This document shows positions 26,701 to 38,434 of a DNA stretch of 64,000 nucleotides, piece by piece. Position numbers and translations under genes: made by a program. The notes under the pieces were generated by a model. That model was not told the DNA's origin and searched no databases. It saw only the letters and a list, made by a program, of their open reading frames with translations. The stretch comes from Chaetorhynchus papuensis (Eukaryota > Chordata > Aves > Passeriformes > Rhipiduridae). Location: the NCBI GenBank assembly GCA_013396525.1, contig VWYX01000872.1, positions 106,675 to 170,674 of the forward strand. Reading direction: 5' to 3'. Each line of letters starts with the position of its first letter. The first letter of the stretch is position 1.

Positions 26701-29280
26701 CGGATCCCGGGTGTTTATCCCGAGCTGCCCAGGCCCGGGGAGGGCTCAGGGCTCAGGGCTGACCCGCCCAGCTGCAATTAAAGCGTCAGGGTTTGAAGTG
26801 TTGCTCAACGCAGGGGTTGAGAAGCGAGGGCTGGCTGTCTTTGCTGGGGCCGTGGTTTGGGTGTTTGCCCGGGGCAAGGTGAGTTCCCCTTTCCGCCCCT
26901 GTGGGACATCAAAGGAGCCTTTCTTCAGCGCTGCGGGCCGGGCCAGAGCCCTGCTGGAGGCCTCGTGTTGGCTCAGAAATTAAAAATAAACCAAACACTG
27001 CCGTGCAAAGGCTGGAGCCGATCTTTGTGGTTTGCTTTGTGTCTCCTGATCTCTTTGGGACACAGTGCCAGGAGTGGTTCCTGGTCTCCTGCAGGCAGCT
27101 CGGGATCCTTTGATTCCTCGGTGTCAGACCATTGATGGTTCTGAGCTGATTCTTCCCACAGACAAAGCATTAACAGCTCAGCACTTCCACCGAGTGAGCT
27201 CTGAAATTGCCCGGAGATGCCATTTCCAGGTGTTCTGACTCTGTCTGCAGTTCTGTCACACCAAAGTCAATCAGACGGACATTTGAAGAAAGGCCTCTTA
27301 AGGTTCTTTCACGGCTCACAACAAGGTCGGACAACTTGCATTGATTTCCCCTCTATTAAAAATAAAACGTTCGTAAAAGAGAAGCTGCAACTTGTGAAGA
27401 AGAGGGGTGGGAGGAAGATCAGCATGGAGAAGGGGTGAATATGAAGCATTTGGGCCTGAAATCTGTGTTCTCCCCCAGAACCCCCAGTGAGACATCAGCT
27501 TTTCCCCTCTTTTGCTCTCAGCAAGCCCCTGCTTGCCCAGCTCCAGGGGCCGAAGCTCTTGGAGAACAGCAAATTCCTACAGCGACCAATTAGTGCCTCA
27601 TTAAGGACACCGACATTTATTTGTCAGGCGTTCCTTGAGCTGAGGAGCACCCACAGAAAGCCCCGCGGGGAATTAGTCAGGTTCTGCTCAGAGCAGATTT
27701 AGGGAGGTGTGGCAGCAGAACCCAAAGCGTGATGGGTGTGAATAGAAAGCTGCAGGAGCTGCCCCTTCCCAGGAAACGGTGGGGCATGGAAAAAGGAGCA
27801 GCTCCAGCAGAAAACTCTTTATTTTTATGCAGTCAACGGCTCTCCTACCGCAGGGGCCTCAGGAATAAAATTAGATCTAATATTTTGTGTCAGAAGCTTG
27901 GATTTTGCAGTCTAAAGGTTTTTTCTGGGGGGGGCAGGGGAATTTTGTACATTGTGCAGCCTGAGCCCGTGCATGTGACATTTATGCAGAGGTTTCCAGA
28001 TTATTTACAGTGCAACAAGGAGAGGAATGAAGGAAGAGAAGCCCAAGGACTGACTGACACATCAGTTATTATGTTCTTGGATGAATGGAGCGTGTTAGAA
28101 AATGATCTCCCATGTGTGGAGCTACCACAGTGAATATTTTTTGCTTTTTATCCAATCTAGACAGAGGTGGGAGGCTGATAATTCCCGGAGGAGACAGTCA
28201 CATGCACTGGGATCCATGGAAGGCCCAGGAAATGAAAAATCAGGGATCAAACCCAACTTTATGCCTTAGAGAGCAGCCCCCTGACAGTGAACTGATCCCT
28301 GCAGAGAAAGGGGCAGTTCCAGGCTGAGCTTTGCTATTTTCCTGAAAAATCTGAGCCAGTGACTTCCCTCACTGAATGCTCACAATCCATGCCAGGAATT
28401 CCCTCACTGAATGCTCACAATCCATGCCAGGAATTCCCTCGCTGGATGCTCACAATCCATGCCAGGAATTGTGTGGGGAGGTTTCTCTCATTTTATGGCG
28501 TCGTGAAAGGCACATTCTGAAGGCAAAGATAAATTTAGGCTTTGTCAGGACCCAAAACTGAGATGAATATTCCAAGGATGGAGACTGGGCTGGGCCCAAG
28601 CTCAGGAGAGGTTTCAGGGATTGGTTTCGGGGGTGCTGAGGTTTAAACCCTGAGGAGCAGGAAGGTCCTGTGACCTCTGAGCACCGAAATCAGGGAGGAA
28701 CCTCAGGGCCCTCAAGGTTTGGGTCAGGTGGGTTCAGTTCAAAGCTGGAGACCACAGAGAAGCCCAGAGTTCTCCTCTCCTGCAGGACAGGGCTCAGCAG
28801 CTCATCCTGAACAGTTTTACAGGCTGGGGATTTGGTATTATTAATTAGTAATAATTAATTTGCCCTGCAGACGTTAAGACAGAAATAGTGTCTGATCCTC
28901 TGGTAGGAAAGCAAAGAGTGACATAAACCATCCTTAAAAGATCACAAATGAAGCAAATTTTCTTGTTTTCAGGTGTATTTATTATGAGCTCCTTTGTAAA
29001 CAAGCACACAAGTTGCCTTTATAGCAAAAATAAGACATGTAAACTTCATATTAATAAATACTAACAGGACTTGGAGATAAATTGTCAGCAGTTTTCTGAA
29101 ATATCAGATACTTCACACATTTCAATGTTTAAATATCTTAAATTACCACCCATTGCTAAGACTGGACAAAGGAGGCATGGCTACAATGAAAAACTTTCAT
29201 TTCAGTGATTCTGTATCAGACCTGAATCCTCAAAGATATTTCAGAGTATTTTGCCCTCCTGGAAGACAGGGTCAGTGTTT
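23745..29280. other. Intergenic between the SPINK-type gene and IL12B, no gene seen
   Basis: About 5.5 kb without a supported exon. It is moderately GC-rich near 26.6-26.9 kb but lacks a convincing start or splice structure. It contains a short tandem repeat at 28364-28469. Human FBXO38/SPINK and IL12B are several megabases apart, so a rearrangement boundary relative to mammals probably lies here. Confidence 0.6.
28364..28469. repeat. 35-bp tandem repeat, three copies
   Basis: TTCCCTCACTGAATGCTCAC and AATCCATGCCAGGAA repeat three times. The third copy has two substitutions. Confidence 0.95.
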
Positions 29281-29442
29281 TGACAAAGGATCCATTCCTG
29301 GCAGTGCCCAAGGCCGGGTGGGATGGAGCTCTGAGCACCCTGGGACAGTGGGAGGTGTCCCTGCCCATGGCAGGGGTGGAACAGATGAGCTTTGAGGTCC
29401 TTCCAACCCAAACCATTCCAGGATTCCATGAAAAATACACAG
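29280..29442 (+). mobile_element. CR1 LINE 3' fragment
   Basis: GGATCCATTCCTGGCAGTGC leads to GGTCCTTCCAACCCAAACCA and TTCCAGGATTCCATG, the sense CR1 3' end. It lies just downstream of the IL12B 3' UTR. Confidence 0.92.
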
Positions 29443-30183
29443 GTTTCAGCTCCTGCTTCTGCTTCCTCCCAGAGCTGGGCACTGGCTCTGGCAGCAGCTC
29501 AGAGCAGGAGGAGTTTTCCCTGAGGCTCTGTGAACACACAGCACACGGTGGGGAACACTTGCAAAGTGGCCTATAAAAATCTCTCTTCTAAAAGTCTGAT
29601 TTAATTACAAAACCCAGTTCCCAGCTGCGGTCTGGGGGATCTGATGCACTGGGGGTGCAATTTCAGCTTCCCTGGGGCCCTTGGGGGTTCCTGACTCCTG
29701 TGCCCTGGGCCATTCCTGTGGAATTCATTTCACTGCCATGAAATTCCACTGCAGGAGATGCCCTGGGCACCCCTGGACCGTGGAAAAAGGGCCACAGGAG
29801 TGGAAGGAGGGGAGGTTCAGGAGGTGATAAATGCAGCTCTTGGCTCCCAGCTCCCTTCGTGTTCCTGAGGGATGAGAGGAGCCTCAGAGCTGCCTTCACA
29901 CCAGTGCTCCCAGTGCTCCCAGTTGGCTCCAGCTCCATGGATCTCTCAAGGAGTGTTCTCCAGCTGGGCATCAGCAGCTGTGGGCACAGAGAGCTGACAC
30001 AGGGCAGCAGAAAACATCCCCAGGGCTCTGCACCTGCAATGCCTTCCTTACTCCAACATCCTGGAGGATGGGGATGGCCTGGACGCCCCAGACCCAGCTG
30101 CTCAGGCAGCCAGGGCTTTCTGTGCTTGCACAGCCCCACAGAAATAATACAAATAAATATTAAATAGACAGATAACTGAACCA

Positions 30184-30729
30184 TTAAATAATGGAATAGT
30201 TAAACAGTTCTTTCAGGAAGTGACTTTCCAAATAAATTATCACATGAAATGGTGTGAACAGCAACTGCCATCCACTGGCCTTGCAAGTCAATAAATAAAT
30301 ACATAAATAAATAAATAAATAAATAAATAAAAAACTGAATAGGTCGATAGATAAATAAATAGATAAATAAAATGCTGAATAGATCGATAAATAAATATCA
30401 GATAAATAAATATCAAATAAATAAATAAATATGAAATAAATAAAGGCACAATAATAATAGGCAGGACATACAATAATAGCTGCCAGCAACCTGTCAAAAT
30501 CATGTTAATGTAACATGATGGATGCTAAAGGTGTGACCCGAGTCTGGGGAATTTAAGAGCTGCCAAAATCAGGACCACATTCAACTCTTACAAAACAAGA
30601 TAAGTTATGGCTTCTTAACAATCTCAAACGCAAACTTTTCTTCTAACTGTGCTTCTGTTCTTGTGCTCATTCGCTCTCTGCTGTCTCTGGGAGCGCTGTG
30701 CCGCCCTCTGGGGATCTCTCACTGGTTAT
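30184..30729 (-). promoter_or_regulatory. IL12B: IL12B last exon and 3' UTR with AU-rich elements
   Basis: The acceptor TTTATTTTACAG precedes ATAACC, which completes the Arg codon and gives TAA. The following UTR contains about 19 ATTTA pentamers on the coding strand between 30290 and 30445. Many overlap as ATTTATTTATTTA. This is the classic destabilising element of cytokine mRNAs, bound by proteins such as TTP and HuR, and IL12B of mammals also has it. On the plus strand it looks like an (AAAT)n microsatellite. The poly(A) site is not fixed; ATTAAA on the minus strand near 29601-29606 is a candidate. Confidence 0.8.
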
Positions 30730-33700
30730 CTGTAAAATAAATCAGTTTATATCAGAGTTCTGTCGGAGCGGGAGCTGCAGCCCACCCCCGGTGTGTCCCT
30801 ACCTGCNNNNNNNNNNNNNNNNNNNNNNNNNNNNNNNNNNNNNNNNNNNNNNNNNNNNNNNNNNNNNNNNNNNNNNNNNNNNNNNNNNNNNNNNNNNNNN
30901 NNNNNNNNNNNNNNNNNNNNNNNNNNNNNNNNNNNNNNNNNNNNNNNNNNNNNNNNNNNNNNNNNNNNNNNNNNNNNNNNNNNNNNNNNNNNNNNNNNNN
31001 NNNNNNNNNNNNNNNNNNNNNNNNNNNNNNNNNNNNNNNNNNNNNNNNNNNNNNNNNNNNNNNNNNNNNNNNNNNNNNNNNNNNNNNNNNNNNNNNNNNN
31101 NNNNNNNNNNNNNNNNNNNNNNNNNNNNNNNNNNNNNNNNNNNNNNNNNNNNNNNNNNNNNNNNNNNNNNNNNNNNNNNNNNNNNNNNNNNNNNNNNNNN
31201 NNNNNNNNNNNNNNNNNNNNNNNNNNNNNNNNNNNNNNNNNNNNNNNNNNNNNNNNNNNNNNNNNNNNNNNNNNNNNNNNNNNNNNNNNNNNNNNNNNNN
31301 NNNNNNNNNNNNNNNNNNNNNNNNNNNNNNNNNNNNNNNNNNNNNNNNNNNNNNNNNNNNNNNNGAGGAGCTGCAGCCCACCCCCGGTGTGTCCCTACCT
31401 GCCCACCCCCGGTGTGTCCCTACCTGCCCACCCCCGGTGTGTCCCTACCTGCCCACCCCCGGTGTGTCCCTACCTGCACAGCGAGGACCACTCGCTCCAG
31501 GAGGAGGGGTAGCAGCGGTCCCTGGCCTGCACCGCCACCTCTGCTGGCCCGGGGGCGGGCAGCTGCACGGACTGCTCCTCGGTGTGGTACACCTGGGGAC
31601 AGGGACAGCGTCGGGAGGGCACAGAGCACACGGCAGAGCACCAGCCACGGTCACCGAGCCCCCCCCCCCGGTGTCCAACTGCACCCACAGGTCCCAGAGC
31701 CAGGGGCTTGGGAGAACTTGAGCTCAGCAGAAACAGCTCAAAAGTTCATGTGCCATTGAGCTTGGTGTCCTAAATGACCCAAACCCACTGAGTTTGGTGT
31801 CCCAAAGAGATCCAATCCCACTGAGCTTGGTGTCCCAAAGAGATCCAATCCCACTGAGCTTGGTGTCCCAAAGAGATCCAAACCCACTGAGCTTGGTGTC
31901 CCAAAGAGATCCAAACCCACTGAGCTTGGTGTCCCCAAGAGATCCAATCCCACTGAGCTTGGTGTCCCAAAGAGATCCAAACCCACTGAGCTTGGTGTCC
32001 CCAAGAGATCCAATCCCACTGAGCTTGGTGCTCTAAATGATCCAAACCCCAAATCTAAACACTCATTAAACAATGGGGCCGGTTTTTTATCTGGGTTTTT
32101 CTCTTTTTCCTTCTTCTCCCAGAGCGGGAACCCTAAAACCCAGAAGCTGCTCCTCCTCGGTATCGCTGAAATTCCCCCTGGGGGCTGTGGTGGCACAAGC
32201 AGCATCCCCAGACCCAGCAGTTTCCCTCCCGAAGGGATCGGAGGAGCCGGCGCTGCTGTGATCGGGGAATGAGCACCGGGGGAACGGCCCCATCTGCTGG
32301 TCCGGGCTGGATCCCGTCCCCAGAGGGAAACATTCCCTGGTGCCTTTGCTTTAATCCCCCGGAAAACTGGGATAACCACTCCATGTCTGCTTTCCTGAGA
32401 GCTGGACCGAGGAAAGGCAGCCCTGGGGGTCCTGAGTTTTCCCAGCTCTTTTCCAAGGCAGGCCATCGTGTGTCCGAGAGCAGTCTGGACACACATTGGA
32501 GATTTAACACTGACACAGTTAATTAACTCCATGAATTAACTGGAAATCGAGGGGAAAAGACCAGACTCTGCACAGAAATGCTTCCAGCTGAGTCACTGAT
32601 CCCTTATTTCCAATTCACCCATGAAGTCTGAGCTACCCAGGTATGAACAACACACGAGGAAATCCGTGTCACAGATCCTGGGGTTCTGCGTTTGGAAATT
32701 GGGATTTTCCCACATGAGGCCCCGCAGAGCCTCCTAATGAATTAGTAAACACAGCTCTGCAATGCTGGGCAGGATTTTCTGTCCTCAGTTACCTCAGGGA
32801 TCTTCCTGCTCATGGACCTGGGAAAGGCTTTTCCTGCCAGGACAGAATTGGCCACATTTGGGGCTCAGCACCATTTTTTTTTTAATTTTAATTGATTATT
32901 CTTGCACACAAAACTTAAATTATTTATAATGTTCAAGCAAGAAAACTGTGTCCCAACTGTTGTGTTTCTACCTGGTATTTGTGTCTCTTTGTGCTTTTCA
33001 CTTTGACCTTGAAAGTCAAAGGGAAGTAGGAGTTTGGGGTGCTCCAGGTTCTGGGGTATGTCCAGGTCACTGTTCCATTGGTGGCCATGTACTGACACTG
33101 GGGGGGGTCAGGCTTTACTGCAAGAGAAAACACAGAGGGGGTTAATTCATATTAACATATTAACCTCAGTCCTGTCAGATTCTGGTGTGTTACTGGTGGT
33201 GGTTTTATGGGAATGAGCTTTGGGAGCCTCCAGGGTAAGAGAGGAGTGGATTTCATGGGTAAGAACTGCCTTGGGTGCTTTTTATGGGAAATTAAGCACA
33301 TTCCTAGACTCACTCTTTTTTTGGCCTGGAGGGTTGCAGAGGGCTCTGCTGGACACACAGGAATATCTTCAGCCCCTGCTGACCATGAATGCATTTGGGA
33401 AAACCTCTGTTTCTTTGGGATGCTGCCTCATTTTCCTGTGCCCTGTGGCATCATGGCCACAGCTCAGAGCCGTCTTAGTCCTGTCCCTTTCTATGACCCT
33501 GCCCTGGATGCCCAAATGGAGGAATGGGTCAGGAGCCTGAACCAGTTCTCAGAGCCTGCTGGGTCACTGGTGATTCTCTGGCTTGTCCAGAGCCCTTCCC
33601 AGCCATGTCCATCCCTTGGAGACATTCAGGGAGCTGGGGGTGTCGGGGTGCTGGAGGTTACATGCCAGGAAGATGCTGCTGCTTCACTTCCTCATCCTCC

Positions 33701-36700
33701 TCCAGCCTGGCACCCCCTGTTCCTGTAACTGGGGCTTGGTGGACGTTTAGGGTAGGGCAGGGATTCCCAGGGCTGGCTTGAACCCTGAGTTCCACTGGCA
33801 GCAGCAAAATAAAGCTCAGGATTCAGCCCCACTGCTGGGCTACTCACTGATGTCCCTGATGAAGAAGCTGGCGCTGTAGTTCTCGTACTCCACCTCGTCG
33901 ATGACCTCCAGGAAGATGTCGATGGGCTGGTGCTCCTCAGCAAAGGCACAGAAGTTCTCCCTGTGGCACTGGGCCGTGTAGGTGGTCAGGGCCCCCTCGG
34001 TGTGAGGCACGGGGCTGCTGCAGGACACGTCTCCCTGGGGGCTGGGACAGAGCAGGGGGAAGCACTGGGAATGCTGCTTTGTCCTGGGAATGTGCTGCCA
34101 CCACCACCACCACCACCACAACAGCGTGGGTTTGGGAAGGGAATGTTTTGGTTTGCCTGGACTTTGCTGCAGAAAAGGCTCAGTGGGAGCTGTCCCATTC
34201 CCAGTGCTGGGGATGCATGAATGTCAAACCACAGCCTCACCTCACCCCTGCCTCAGCAGAAGGAATTAACATTGTAACCTAAAGCGGATCCCTCGTTTCT
34301 CATCACCACCATCCCATGGCAAGCTCCAGCATCCTCCTTTGTCCCTTGGCCCTCTCCCAAACCTTGCTGAAGAAATGAGGGAAAGTCTCCATTGGGAAAT
34401 AAACACCAAAAGCTACCAAAGCCCTGCCTGAGTCTGATTCTACTTTTGCTCCCAGCAAACAGAACCCCTCGGCAGCTGTTTCTCCTTTAGCAGACTGGAG
34501 TGACCTTTGCTGAAGCCTCCATGCTTTGGAGACCCCCCCGAGCAGTGGGAGGCAGGAAATCCCCCCAGGGTTCCCAGCCACATTTCCCTGCAGGTTTTTG
34601 CAGGGTTCCTCAGCACAGCCTCGCCGGGGGCCGTGTGCCTGTGCTGTGGGGGCAGCCTCCCACTCCACCCTGCCCCAGAGCTCTCCTTCTTTCTGGGCTG
34701 GCTCCACTTCCTCTCTGCCCTGCACCGACTGTTCTGCTATTGCTTAAGTTACTCAGTGGCTACTCCAGCCCGCTTGGACTCATTCCCTTTTCAAGGCTTT
34801 ATTCGTTTCTGAGTGACTTCCATGCACTTAGGAAGTTTAACTTTGTCCCAGTAATGACTCAAAACATTTTGGGGATGTTCAGACTTGGAAAAAAGATCTC
34901 CCCTTCTGCATGTCCCTAAGAGCCTAAAATCCTGCCCTGACCAACACCAAGGGCTGCTCTGGGAGGGGGTGAAGGAAAGCACAAGCTCTTACCCCTTCAG
35001 GCTTCCGATGGTGAACTTCACATTGGGACTCTTATTCTCTGTCATCCAGGAACACGTGAAAATTCCAGAGTAGTTCTTTGCCTCACACTTTAGAAATGTC
35101 CACTTGGGCTCTAGACAGAGAAAGAAACCAGTTATTTACTCTTCTTTGCCAAAATGGCTGAGGCAGAGAGAAAAGGGCAATTCCTAAATTCAGCAATTCC
35201 CTGGCAGTACCATGAGAGACTCAAATGTCAGACACAGATGAGTGAGGTTCATGCAGAAAATGCAAAACTTCCCAGCCTTGTCCCAGGCTTAGTCCTGAAC
35301 GGAGAGGCCCAAATGACAGCACCTCAAACCTGGGTCAGAGCCTGGTTCTGTCAAATCCCCGAATCATGGAATCTCCTGAGCTGGAAGGACCCACAAGGAT
35401 CATGGATTCCAACTGCCCAGACCCCCCAACAACCCCACCCTGGGCATCCCTGGCAGCTCCTGGAGCTCTGGCAGCCTCGGGGCCGTGCCCATTCCCTGGG
35501 GAGCCTGGGCAGTGCCCAGCACCCTCTGGGGGAAGAACCTTTCCTGAGATCCAACCTAAACCTCCCTGGCACAGCTGCAGCCGTTCCTTTGGGTCCTGTC
35601 ACCTGGCCCTGGTTTTCCAAACCAATTCCTCCCATCCCTCCACCCCGTCAGCCCAGAGAACCCCAGATGAATCCCAGGGCACCCAATTCCTGTGCTGCTC
35701 CTCAGCTGAGCCACAGCAGTGATGATTTGCCTGCCACTGCCAGGAAAGCCCTGGGAGAGGACCTTTTCCAAGGACATTTCCCAGGTGCTCCCAGAGCCTG
35801 CACAAAGCTGAGCAGGGACCATCCCAGCATTTTAGGGCCGCACCTTTAAAGCTTTTCAGAATCCACCTCATCATCTGCCCCTGGGAGTCGATTTTAGCGA
35901 TGAGGAGGAGGTTGGAGCCGAGCACTTGGTGGCTCTCCTGGCTCAGACAGGTGTAGTTGCCGGCATCTGGGAACTCCTTCACTGCAGCAGTCAGAGTCTT
36001 CCCTTCTTGCTTCCATTCCGAGTCCTTTTTCCAGTACACTGCCTCCTCAGAGGTGTTACAGGTGAGCTCCACCGTGGTGGCCGGGGCCTCAGCATCCCAC
36101 TGGGATTCTATGACAAACACTGGGCATGGCCAAGGAAAAGTCAGGAGCTGCTCACACAGACCAGGGGGAGGCTTGGGCTGAGCCCTTTCCTCCAGCTCTG
36201 TCTCCAGTGAGCTCTGGGTGAATCCCAGTGAGCTCTGGGACCTTCTCTGCACCAGAAAAGGAGCTTTAAGGCTTTACCACAAAGGAGAAACACTGAGAAA
36301 CCGTCAAATATGGAACCTAAACTGGCAGAAGATACTCAGCTCTAGGAAGTTTGGAAGTCTCCCAAACTCCCTATGGACACAGGCAAAGTGAATCTTCAAA
36401 CTCAGAGTTTGCTCTCAATGTTGACAAACAGATTTGCTGTTTTCAGCCTCAAATCCCTCCCAGGGAACCCCGAGGATGAATATTCTTTTCAGTGTAAAGA
36501 TATGGGGAAAAGCCATTGAAAGAGTAGACAGTCTGAATTTAGCCCAATTTTCTGGTAAATCATTCAAAAAAATTGTTTGTTTTTGTTGACCCTTCATTTT
36601 TACAAATGTGTTTTCATTTAAGTTCATTACCAGAGAAGTTGTTAGACTAGGATATTTCTAGGTTTAGGTGTTACTCAGAAATAGATTTTCTTTTTCACAA

Positions 36701-37097
36701 TTAATTCTTCCCCTGTTTGTTTTAGGGCTGTTCCCTAAGTCACGGGAGGCTGGTTTTGCATGTGTGACTGAGACTTTGGGACACGAGGAGAAGGAATAGG
36801 AAATAAAACAGTTGCTTATGCAAATATTGCAGATATGCTGTTGTAAGACATTTAAAGACATTTAAATTTGTTTTCCATGAACTCCAATTAATTACTGTCA
36901 AACAAATAAACATATAGCCCTGGCCTTAGATACTGGAGTTAACAAATCCTGTGTTCGTGGCCACAATTGTAATTCCAGAGTTTTAGGTCTGACTGAGTGG
37001 AGACTTCCTTACCATTTTCCTGCAGTTTCCACTGGGCACTTTCCAGTAGGGCAGCAAAGGACAACAAGGACAGTAAGGCACAGAGGAGGTGAGACAT
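30726..37097 (-). CDS. IL12B: IL12B, interleukin-12 subunit beta (p40)
   Basis: Seven coding exons (37097-37013, 36119-35844, 35110-34993, 34041-33848, 33117-32972, 31592-31474, 30729-30726) join to 942 bases, 313 residues plus stop. The human protein has 328. A signal peptide (MSHLLCALLSLLSFAALLESA) precedes an Ig-like D1 domain with Cys49 and Cys86. Two fibronectin-III domains follow, with EPKWTFLKCEAKNYSGIFTC and YENYSASFFIRDIIKPDPP, and the cytokine-receptor motif WSEWS is at residues 305-309. Cys191 in ENFCAFAEE aligns with the human cysteine that links p40 to p35 or p19. N-glycosylation sequons include NTS (50) and NYT (83). The protein is secreted as part of IL-12 and IL-23 by myeloid cells and drives Th1 and Th17 responses. 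The last exon adds only one base of the Arg codon and TAA, matching the human arrangement, where the stop is also split off by the last intron. Confidence 0.96.
30775..31480 (-). repeat. 25-bp minisatellite made of copies of the IL12B splice donor, interrupted by a gap
   Basis: On the coding strand the unit is GCAG then GTAGGGACACACC and GGGGGTGG. Four copies run from the donor at 31473 towards the gap, and one copy flanks the other side of the gap. Both flanks of the gap also share GGGCTGCAGCTCC, suggesting a longer higher-order unit. The array occupies nearly all of the last IL12B intron (30730-31473). Confidence 0.93.
30807..31364. other. Assembly gap (N run) inside the IL12B minisatellite
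   Basis: 558 undetermined bases. Repeat units of the same family lie on both sides, so the gap is probably an unassembled part of the array and its true length is unknown. Any long open frame across it is an artefact of N. Confidence 0.98.
31474..31592 (-). CDS. IL12B: IL12B exon with the WSEWS motif
   Basis: Encodes VYHTEEQSVQLPAPGPAEVA, then VQARDRCYPSSWSEWSSLC and two bases of the final Arg. The donor GTAGGG is the first unit of a 25-bp minisatellite. If the intron is retained, the codon becomes AGG followed at once by TAG, so the same C-terminus (Arg, stop) results. Confidence 0.93.
31738..32045. repeat. 33-bp minisatellite, eight to nine copies, in IL12B intron
   Basis: The unit contains ACTGAGCTTGGTGTCCCAAA and GAGATCCAA(A/T)CCC. 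It alternates between AATCCC and AAACCC forms. It lies about 150-450 bases upstream of the acceptor of the WSEWS exon. Because 33 is divisible by three, open frames with an 11-residue repeat appear on both strands; they are not genes. Confidence 0.95.
34098..34123. repeat. CCA microsatellite
   Basis: About eight CCA triplets in the IL12B intron just upstream of the exon at 34041. Confidence 0.9.
35365..35720 (-). mobile_element. CR1 LINE fragment in IL12B intron
   Basis: GAATCATGGAATCTCCTGAG leads to CAGACCCCCCAACAACCCCA and GAAGAACCTTTCCTGAGATC, an antisense CR1 of the same subfamily as 17151-17560. Confidence 0.88.
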
Positions 37098-37364
37098 CTG
37101 TGGGGAAAAAACATTATTGAACTTCACTGAGTGTGCTCCAAAATGGGGCTGGGGCTGGGCAGGGGGACAAGGACACAGGATCAGTCCCAGTGGGCTCAGA
37201 AACATCTTCCCATTCTGAGACCTCTGGGACTGCATTAAAGTGGAATCTCAGGTTTGTGCTGGAGCTGGAACCAAGATTTTGATCCACTTGGGATTCTCAT
37301 CCCAAGCCAGTTTAGAGAAGGAATCACTCAGAGGGAATTGTGTGAGTGGGTCTGGGCTGGTCCC

Positions 37365-37592
37365 TCGTTAAATACTCCTCGTGCAGGAAAAGCCCTGCTG
37401 GTTCAGTGAGGCCAATTCCATGAACAAGGCACTGGAATAAAGGATCATGGGCTGCCCAGGGAGGTTTGGAGTGCCCATCCCTGGAGGTGCCCGAGGAAGG
37501 GCTGGAGGTGGCACTCAGGGCTCTGGGCTGGGCACAGCTGGGACTCAGTGATCCCAAAGCTCCTGCCCAACCTCTGTGATTCCACAATTCCC
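37365..37592 (+). mobile_element. CR1 LINE fragment in IL12B intron 1
   Basis: GGCTGCCCAGGGAGGTTTGG and GAGTGCCCATCCCTGGAGGT are followed by CAACCTCTGTGATTCCAC, a sense CR1 3' end. Confidence 0.88.
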
Positions 37593-38434
37593 CAGGACCA
37601 AGGCACTGCCCTAAAGCATCAATGGGCTTTCACCCCCCCAAAGCCTGAGTTTGGTTCAGCTCATCAGCAGTTCCATTAAAACAAAGGATTGTGGATAAAC
37701 CCAAGGAGCTGCTCAAGGGTTTTGCTGGATTTTGTCTCCAGCATCTCTGAGCAAGTGACAGCAGGGACAATAATCACCTGCCTGACTGCTCCAGGTCTGG
37801 TTCTGGTTCTAGTTCTAGTTCTAATATCCACCTGATCTCACACAATCTAATTTTGTGAACAATTTAATGCAAAATTCCTCCTGGATTTAGTGCCACAGCC
37901 CTGTCTGCAGGAAGGGCTGGTATGGAGATCACTGCTGCTGGATGCCCAATATATAAATGTGGATTTAACCTGAACTTGTTCCAAACACCACCAGAGCTCT
38001 CCACAAAACATCAAACACCTCTGCCAAATATTGTCATAACTACTGGGTACATAAAACTTTAATAACAGTTATTTATTATATTATTTATATTAAATAACAG
38101 TTATTTAGTAGCACTTCCAGACCTTGTTAAGTGGAGATTAAACCAAATTAATAGAAAGAGAATCTCTTAAAGAAGAGATGGTGAATATCATCTCAAAGCC
38201 TATTCTGACTGTAGTAGGAGGCTGAACACAGCTGAAAAACACAAAATTAAGGGGTTTGAGTTGGTTTTGCCTCCCAAATCACTCATTTTGTAATGAAAGG
38301 GGAGCAACCCTCCTGATTCCTTGAGAGCAGAGTGGGTTCCTGTGGGCAAATCTGCTCCTATTGCAGCTCCTGCTGTTCTGAGCATCCTAAACCCTGGTCA
38401 CAAATCATCCAGTGCCCTCTGGATTTGTACCCAG

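Noticed and set aside
23941..29200. Further SPINK exons or a second Kazal gene between the SPINK-type gene and IL12B
   Set aside because: I looked for the Cys-Gly-(S/T)-Asp-Gly motif and for signal-peptide exons with donors on both strands and saw none.
30747..30774. Alternative last IL12B acceptor (GGGCTGCAG before CTCC), adding nine residues before a stop
   Set aside because: The acceptor TTTATTTTACAG at 30730 has a better pyrimidine tract and gives Arg-stop, matching the human arrangement. The alternative acceptor motif is also part of the repeat array.
30698..31759. Open frames of 209-353 codons across 30.7-31.8 kb
   Set aside because: Most of their length is N. The rest is the splice-donor minisatellite and, on the wrong strand, the IL12B exon.
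31738..32532. Minus-strand frame of 264 codons with an 11-residue repeat
   Set aside because: It is the 33-bp intronic minisatellite of IL12B; 33 is divisible by three, so the frame stays open.
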